Source: Epiperipatus broadwayi (Eukaryota; Onychophora; Udeonychophora; Euonychophora; Peripatidae). From it: DNA of 64,000 nt. This document shows positions 57,411-64,000 of this stretch, piece by piece; within the stretch, counting starts at the first letter, position 1, and each line of letters starts with the position of its first letter. A program made the translations under genes and the position numbers. The DNA is taken from the NCBI GenBank assembly GCA_028023455.1, contig JAQFVV010000030.1:4358501-4422500 (forward strand). The letters run 5' to 3'. The notes under the pieces were generated by a model. It was given only the letters and a program-made list of their open reading frames with translations, had not been told where the DNA came from and did no database searches.

Positions 57411-57783
57411 TTTTATTGTATCTTTATTTATATGAAATTACTTATGAAATAAAAAAGAATGGAGAAATATAGAAGTTGTCTAATCTATAAAAAAGTTATT
57501 TATATATTTACATCTTATTCACGTCCGTCCCCCCATATAGTTTTAATACCCTATATAATTTAGTGTAGTAATTGGTATATGATCATTTAAATGGTTAAAT
57601 CATTTGATTATTATTCTTATTTGTTTGTAATGTTTTATGTGATATATGAATATTTTATGTCTGAATGATGTGATGTATTTTAATTTATTGATGTGTATCT
57701 CTTCTCACTTCCCACATATTTTGTTAACTGATATATATTATTGTTTATTCATTTTTATTTATGTGCAACTTTTTTTTTTTTTT

Positions 57784-57787
57784 AAAG
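57784..57787 (+). promoter_or_regulatory. 3' splice acceptor upstream of the zinc-finger ORF
   Basis: A 16-base T-run followed by AAAG at 57784-57787 is a strong polypyrimidine tract/acceptor. The exon would begin at 57788. From there the zinc-finger frame reads VEKIFELKSNLNGNDLLDNK, then a TAA (57848-57850), then QMECKVC. Confidence 0.6.
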
Positions 57788-57853
57788 GTAGAAAAAATAT
57801 TTGAACTTAAAAGCAATCTGAATGGAAATGATTTATTAGACAATAAGTAACAA

Positions 57854-59638
57854 ATGGAATGCAAAGTTTGCCATTATACTGGCAGAAATAAAAAACATTT
57901 GCAAAAACACCGGAAAACAGCTGAATGCAAACGTAAGCAGTTAGCCATCAAATCAGAAAATGTTTCAACAAATAAAGATACCAATAAGCAACACAAAAAA
58001 AAGAGTAAAGACTTTTCCTATCAACAGGATCAGAAAGAAAAACCAGTTTTAAAACAAAAACGAAATTATAAAAAGAAACAGTATCACTGTTGTTTTTGCA
58101 ACTATGTTGCAGATGGACTCGGTAATTATAATCTACATTTGAAAGCGGAACATCCAAAAGAAAAACCATCTTATCTGTGTGTGCAATGTTCGCAAACATT
58201 TTTACAAAAGGATTTATTTAAAAATCATATGAAAGGTCATAAAGAAGTGCAGACAAATGGTTTAAAAACTTATTTTAAAAACTACCAAACTGTCTTAGAC
58301 AGAAATGATAAACAATCAAGTAAACTTTGCTCTGAATTTAACGATGTTTCATTTTCTGAATCAGATAATAATCTTTTAAGTTTGTCTATAGACTTATCGC
58401 AAGAAAATTCTGAAAATGATTTATCACAGAGCTTTTGTTGTTCACTTTGTGGTTATAAAACAAATTTAAAACAGAGTTTAGGAGATCACCTTTGTATGCA
58501 TTCAGGTGAAAAAGTATTTGATTGCGATGAATGTGATTTTCATACAGGTGTTTGGAAGACATTAAAGTTACATAATATGTTGCACAAAGGAAAACGGCCC
58601 TATAAGTGTCATTATTGCAATTATGCCTCCCTTCAATCACAATCATATAAAAAACATATGAAAACTAGGCATCCTGAAAAAAGTGGCTTATTTTCATGCA
58701 ACACCTGCCAATTTACCACTGTCAATCCTAGCAGGTTGATCTATCACATCAATTCTCATAATAAAGATGATATAGAAACATCTGAAAAAAGTGATTTAAT
58801 TCTTGATGAAACTGAAAATAATACTACAGAAGATTGCCAATCAGATATTTTAAATAACACAGATTCAGAAGAATATAGTAAAAAAACTGAAGGTGAAGAT
58901 GATAAAGAAAATGTAACTAAGTTTGCGTCTTTACAAAATATCAAAAAGATGAAGTCATACGTTTGTTACAAATGTGGATATCGTGCTCAGTTAAAACAAA
59001 GACTGTCTGAACATTATCGGGTCCACACGGGTGAAAAACCTTTAAAATGTACTGACTGCAATTTTTGTACTGGAAGTCAGAAATCACTTAAACGACATAA
59101 AATGATTCACACTGGAGAAAGACCTTATAAATGCCCTCATTGTCCTTACAGATGCATTCAAGTGATTTCCTACAATTTACATTTAAAAAGTAAACATCCG
59201 GGTAAAGAGAGATTATGGAAATGTCCCAGTTGTTCTTTTATGATTATTAACTACAATTGTTTTCGAAGGCATCTAAAAATGCATATTAAAGAGACAAAAT
59301 ATTCTAAAAAATTAAAAGATGTAAATGGTGAAAGAAAAAATAACCATAATAATGAATTTCAGATTTTTAATAATTCATTGGAAAGTGATGCTGACGGCAA
59401 AACTTGTTCGGAAGAAGACAGAGTCTTAGAAGAAGAGATATCATTATTAAATGACTCTGTTATCACACATTCTAATGGAGATAAAGATAATTATCTTTCA
59501 TCTAATGCACGCATCGTTGCTACGCAACAGCCTCTTGGCACAATCGAAAATTTTGACGATGATGGAGTAAGTAATGCAGTTTTTAAATCTTATTTAAACA
59601 ATGAGCTCTCAGAAATCCTAGTAATAATTCATAGATAG
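57854..59638 (+). CDS. C2H2 zinc-finger protein, 11 fingers (likely nuclear DNA-binding factor)
   Basis: A 594-residue frame. The protein is probably a nucleic-acid-binding regulator; the family cannot be narrowed by eye. Finger 1 is C2HC (C3, C6, H19, C25). The C2H2 fingers start at C79, C109, C196, C224, C252, C282, C371, C399, C427 and C457. Fingers 4-7 and 8-11 have identical spacing and sit exactly 175 residues apart, and their sequences are alike (GYKTNLKQSL/GYRAQLKQRL; RPYKC shared), so this is an internal duplication. Linkers HTGEKP and HTGERP lie in the second set. Acidic, serine-rich, low-complexity stretches (about 303-355 and 508-545) separate and follow the modules. The start chosen is the first Met after an in-frame TAA at 57848. 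An upstream exon is likely because an acceptor precedes it. A GTAAGT donor at 59567 could remove the last 23 or so codons. Apart from the second-to-last residues, the frame is clean and clearly coding. Confidence 0.9.
   Translation: MECKVCHYTGRNKKHLQKHRKTAECKRKQLAIKSENVSTNKDTNKQHKKKSKDFSYQQDQKEKPVLKQKRNYKKKQYHCCFCNYVADGLGNYNLHLKAEHPKEKPSYLCVQCSQTFLQKDLFKNHMKGHKEVQTNGLKTYFKNYQTVLDRNDKQSSKLCSEFNDVSFSESDNNLLSLSIDLSQENSENDLSQSFCCSLCGYKTNLKQSLGDHLCMHSGEKVFDCDECDFHTGVWKTLKLHNMLHKGKRPYKCHYCNYASLQSQSYKKHMKTRHPEKSGLFSCNTCQFTTVNPSRLIYHINSHNKDDIETSEKSDLILDETENNTTEDCQSDILNNTDSEEYSKKTEGEDDKENVTKFASLQNIKKMKSYVCYKCGYRAQLKQRLSEHYRVHTGEKPLKCTDCNFCTGSQKSLKRHKMIHTGERPYKCPHCPYRCIQVISYNLHLKSKHPGKERLWKCPSCSFMIINYNCFRRHLKMHIKETKYSKKLKDVNGERKNNHNNEFQIFNNSLESDADGKTCSEEDRVLEEEISLLNDSVITHSNGDKDNYLSSNARIVATQQPLGTIENFDDDGVSNAVFKSYLNNELSEILVIIHR
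59567..59572 (+). promoter_or_regulatory. Possible 5' splice donor near the end of the zinc-finger ORF
   Basis: GTAAGT after ATGGA matches the donor consensus from +1 to +6. If used, the protein would continue into a downstream exon after NFDDDG rather than end at HR-stop. Confidence 0.35.
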
Positions 59639-60392
59639 TTTTAAAAAATTATTAAAGTTTAAAAAAATATCTACATAAAAATATGAAGACGTAGAAAATA
59701 ATATTTTAAAATTAAACATTGACTCTAAAAACAAACAAAAAATTTTGTATTATCTACCCAAAATAGTTCTTATTGATTCTTCTAATTATATTTGCTTATT
59801 CCTATCTTCCTCAACAAAATTCTAATAAGTGATTTCTCATTCTTTTTGCAGATTCTTTTGAAATAATTTTCTCAATATACACAGAAATTACTTCAATTAC
59901 TTCATTTTTATTCTTCAATAATAATCATATTCTGTTTTCAAACTTTAGATTTCTAATCCTTCATTCATTTCCAGTTGAAACACCTTCTGTATTGTAAACC
60001 TAATATATATATAAATAAGTTTAGCGTGTTTCAAAGATTTTCTTTTTCTAAAAACCAAAATATTTTTAATTTTTACATTTATTACTGAATTTCTTACTTC
60101 AGCATCATATTGTGAATAACAATTATTTTCCTCTTTTTTAATTAACCATATGTGTAATGGGTGTATATGTATATATTACAATAATTATTTTGGATAAGAC
60201 AGTTCTAACTTTTCATACTTCTTAAATTATGGTATTTAACATAAAATGAAGTATGAAGAAATTTATCATCTGCTGCAGTATAGTATACTGTATATATATA
60301 TAAGTGTGTGTGTGTGTAATAATATTATAATGTATATATATATATGTATGTAATAATATTATAATTTGATGTCTGTATTTCTTCAAATCAAT
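59639..60392. other. 3' flank of zinc-finger gene; no further exon recognised
   Basis: AT-rich with TA/GT runs near 60.29-60.35 kb. No clear AATAAA close to the stop codon. Confidence 0.5.
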
Positions 60393-61297
60393 ATATGTAA
60401 TCTTATAATTGAATATTTATAAATACAGTAATTAGATATACATAAAGTATTACTTTAAAAATTTTATCCACTTAGGAGCAGTTTCCACTATCCTCATAAT
60501 CTTTGTCAACTAACACTTTGAAAGGCTAATCTTCCCACAATTCTGTTATCTTAATGTTTGCTGCCTGTCTGTTAATTAAGTCTTGTTTGTATTTGTATAT
60601 TAGCATAGCTTCCTTTATTTTCCTTTTGCTGTTATTTTTTTTAATTTGCAATATAGTCGTAAAAAAGGGATGCTGAAACATTATTATTTACTTTACAATT
60701 TATTTCATTTTCTGAACCCTTTTTAATAACAGCAAATGCTCTTTAGTTCTTTGGTCCAATGTGTATCTAAAGATAAAACCTCATTAAAGATAAAGCCTCA
60801 TTTATAAATAAAAAATGCATCATTTATAAATGGATATGTAGATGTGGTAGCGTATATATAGGGGAATTGAGATGCATGTTGGGAAAAAAACTAAATAGCA
60901 CTTGATATTATTAAAAAGGGTTCAGAAAATGAAACAAAATTGCAAAGTAAATAATAATGTTTCAGCATCCGTTTTTTACGACTATAATAAGTCATGTATT
61001 TATGGTTTTAACTTTAATTATAATAATGTAAAAATATTGCAAATTGAAAAAAATAACAAAAGAAAAATAAAGGAAGCTATGCTAATATACAAATACAAAT
61101 AAGACTCAATTAACAGACAGTCAATAAATGTTAAGATCATGGAATTGTGGGAAGATTTAGTCTTTCAAAGTGTTAGTTGACAAAGACTATGAGGATAGTC
61201 TAAAGCATTCCTAAGTGGATAAAATTTTTAAAGTTATACTTTACACATATCTAATTACTGTTTTTATAAATATTCAATTATACAATTACATATATGT
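60393..61297. mobile_element. Foldback element, about 345-390-bp arms
   Basis: Left arm 60393 to about 60735, right arm about 60911 to 61297. Paired blocks include TATAATTGAATATTTATAAA, ACTAACACTTTGAAAGGCTA, AGCATAGCTTCCTTTATTTT and GGATGCTGAAACATTATTAT, each found inverted in the other arm. The central spacer is about 175 bp. The 66-codon frame at 60902 lies in an arm and is not considered a gene. No second copy in the window. Confidence 0.85.
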
Positions 61298-62275
61298 ATA
61301 TCTGCTAATAAAAAATAAAATAATTAATATGGTAAAAATTTTAAACATGTGACTTTAATTAAAAATGATGACTTAAAAGTTATCCCTTTCTTACAAAGTG
61401 TTAGTTTGCTGCAAGTTAAAAAACTTAATTAAGAAACAAAATATCATATAAACATATCTTTTTGCTTTTAAGGTATTAAATCAATTGTAAGCTTTTTTAT
61501 TTTAATTCAACAACTATTTTTTAAGTTTTCAATGACATTTTTGAGTAATATTCGAATATATGTAAAACATCTATTTTTATAAACATTCGATGCACAAAGA
61601 CTTCCTTCTAACGTATACAGTACTCTAAAATCTATTGGTGAAAGATATATTTTGAATTTTGAGAGTGATGAATATTCTAATCTGTTTCCAAATTTGATTC
61701 TGATATTTATTTGTTAACAATGAGCTCATATATCAACTACTAGTTTAGTCCAAATATTTATAAAGGATGTCTCAGTTTTGGAGGTCGCGATACTGAACAT
61801 TCATCTTGTTACTATTTTACACCACTGCAATAGGTAATGACAGAAGGTCAGAGCAAAGACAACAACAACAACAGTCGATTTCCAAACTTTTCTCTACAAA
61901 TGTGATCTTTTATTTTTAATGATTTAAGCCAATTTTATGTCAGCTTTATTTTTGAGTCAGTAACCTATAAGAAGAATTTTTAATGACAATTTTTAAAACT
62001 GAAATGCACTATATCATTTTGCAAGATTATAATCAATTACTCTATCTATATTTGTAATACTGACTGTTTTATAAACATCTGTTGGCTGCAGTATCTTGCT
62101 TAATATGCTTCAAATTCATCTAAGAGAAATTCTCATGTCCTCCACATCGGCATATAAGAAAAACCTATCTCTTTCTAAAAATGGCTTTCTATAGGGGTAG
62201 CCATGAATGAAGTAAAAACTCTAGGGACATAATTTGCACCATTAACTTGGATATATCTGTATATATTTTTGGTCT
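61298..62275. other. No feature recognised
   Basis: AT-rich, with a short (AAC)n run near 61863. Confidence 0.5.
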
Positions 62276-62284
62276 ATTTTTGGT

Positions 62285-63617
62285 ATATGATTGGAAAAAT
62301 GCAGTATTAATATTAATATTTTAAAAAGGTGATAAAGAAGATATTAGAAATTACACACCTATCAGTCTTTTATCAGTTTTATACAAAATTTTTACTAAGA
62401 TAATTACAACTCGTCTACAGAGAACACTGGACTTCCACCAACCAAGAGAACAAGCTGGATTTAAAAGTGGTTTTAGTACAATAGGTGATATCCAGGTATT
62501 GAGAGAAATTATAGAAAGGACAAATGAATATGAGTTGCCATTATGCTTAAGATTTGTAGATTATGAAAAGGCATTTGATTCTATAAACATTTCTTCAGTA
62601 TTTAAAGCATTGGATCATCAAGGTATAGATCCAGGATATTGTCATATTTTAAAGAATATTTATAAAAATGCAACAGCAACAATTAGATTACATAATGATA
62701 GTAAGAAAGTCAACACTGAGAATGGTGTAAGACAGGATGACTCCATATCACCAAAACTTTTTACAACAGTGCTGCAAGAAGTATTTTGTGGAGTAAAATG
62801 GGAAGCTAAAGGAGTGAAAGTAAATGGAGACTATTTAAGTGATTTAGATTTTGCAGATGATGTAGTTGTTTCTACAAATAATGCTTTAGAGTTACAGGAA
62901 ATGTTGCAGGAGTTATCAGATGAAAGTAGGAAAGTAGGACTAAAGATAAATGTTAAATGACTAAAGTAATGTTTAATCAATTTGCTCAAAATATGAAAAT
63001 AAAGATTGATTATGATGAATTAAAAAAAGTTAACAGTTACAAATACCTTGGTCAGATTATTAATACAGATGGAAACATAATGGATGAAATTAATCATATA
63101 ATTGAACTTGGTTGGAGTGCTTTTGGTAGAAATAACTTGATACTAAAAGGAAATATGCCTATGTGTTTGAAAAGGAAGGTTTTTAATAAATGTGTTTTGC
63201 CAGTTCTTACTTATGGATCTGAGATTTGGACACTTAATAGAAAAGCAATACAGAGACTTCAAACCACTCAAAGAAGTATGAGAAATGATGCATGTTGGGA
63301 GTAACAAGAAGAGATTGAAAATGCAATGTATGGGTAAGAGAACTGATCTCCTTGAAAAAATTAAAAAGACTGAAGTGGAGTTGGGCTGAACATATTGCTA
63401 GAAGAGATTATAATAGATGGACAATTGAAATTTTAAACTGGAATACAAGAGATTGTAAAAGACCCAGAAAGAGACCACATGTGAGATGGATGGATGAAAT
63501 AAGAAAGTGTGCAGGAGTGATGTGGAGAAGAGAAGCTAACGATCGGAGAAGATGGATTGAACTTGGGGAGACTTTCATTTTGCAGTGGATTGATAATGGT
63601 TTATGATGGTGATGATG
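62285..63617 (+). pseudogene. RTE-like LINE, longest copy (RT onward), 5'-truncated
   Basis: TSD ATTTTTGGT at 62276-62284 and 63618-63626. Starts DWKNAVLILIF, then GDKEDIRNYTPISLLSVLYK. The main frame 62499-62960 carries RT block A (FVDYEKAFDS), block B (GVRQDDSISPKLF, with a consensus G changed to D) and the catalytic FADDVVV. After a frameshift at about 62950 the thumb/C-terminal part follows (TKVMFNQFAQNMKI, YKYLGQIINTDGN, LTYGSEIWTLNRKAIQRLQ). After another break come WAEHIARRDYNRWTIEILNW and RKCAGVMWRREAND, ending QWIDNGL and a TGATGG/TGATGATGA tail. It resembles the transposon-derived RTE protein known from nematodes. The endonuclease domain is absent. Not functional. Confidence 0.88.
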
Positions 63618-63626
63618 ATTTTTGGT

Positions 63627-64000
63627 TTCCATTCTATCAAAATTGTGAAAGTTCTACCATTGAATTTACACATTCATACTAGATGGGGAACTTGCATCTT
63701 ATGAACTATAAAAGTTTAAGTATCAAACACTAAGGAATTTTTCCTTTTATATATACTTTATATATTATTAATTTTTATGTTAATAATTCAAGTAAATATG
63801 AGATTATGAATATTTATTTGAATTGGCTTAGAAATAAATATAGTATGCATTATTCCTTTATTAATTAGAGGAAGAAAAAATATTGAGAGATCAGTTAAAT
63901 ATTTTATTATTCAAGTTTAGGATCTGTAAATTGGATTTTTTTTAAAGATCACTTATAATGGTAAGATGTTTTATTATGATTTAATATGATATTTATTGAA
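63627..64000. other. No feature recognised
   Basis: AT-rich flank to the end of the window. Confidence 0.55.

Overview
This is an AT-rich (roughly 70% or more A+T), repeat-dominated window from an animal nuclear genome, almost certainly an invertebrate. It carries metazoan-type non-LTR retrotransposons (RTE-like, CR1/Jockey-like, L1/Tx1-like), a Penelope-like element, many tRNA-derived SINEs with poly(A) tails and target-site duplications (TSDs), and one C2H2 zinc-finger gene with animal-style HTGEKP linkers. There are no operons or bacterial signals. The species cannot be fixed from sequence alone.

Only one convincing host gene is visible. It is a 594-codon zinc-finger ORF on the + strand at 57.85-59.64 kb, preceded by a good 3' splice acceptor. 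It has 11 fingers, and its last eight are two copies of a four-finger module. Nearly everything else is mobile DNA in various stages of decay. Left part (0-20 kb): a hAT-like end, a tandem array of Family A ends, decayed LINEs (two of them with twin-primed inversions), foldback Family B copies and a Penelope GIY-YIG remnant. Middle (20-40 kb): large palindromes, more Family B, microsatellites and a nested Family E in Family A insertion. Right part (38-57 kb): a dense cluster of about 100-bp tRNA-derived SINEs, nested LINE/SINE insertions and a 745-bp palindrome with a 15-bp TSD. Downstream of the zinc-finger gene lie a 0.9-kb foldback and the least decayed RTE copy.

The most interesting signal is Family A, a retroposon of about 475-480 bp per unit. 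It carries a type I hammerhead ribozyme motif (CTGANGA, stem II, GAAA, a very short stem III, an AUA cleavage triplet, and a long complementary stem I). Five copies keep an intact catalytic core. Copies occur head to tail with a constant junction, as inverted dimers, and with a 3'-terminal hairpin whose stem covaries between copies. This resembles the hammerhead-bearing SINE-like elements and retrozymes described in other animals.

Several unrelated families (A, B, E, G, I) all include inverted-dimer (snap-back) insertions, several within a single TSD. This points to a shared, frequent inversion mechanism during retroposition. All family names A-I are local labels. Coordinates of repeats without a stated TSD are approximate.
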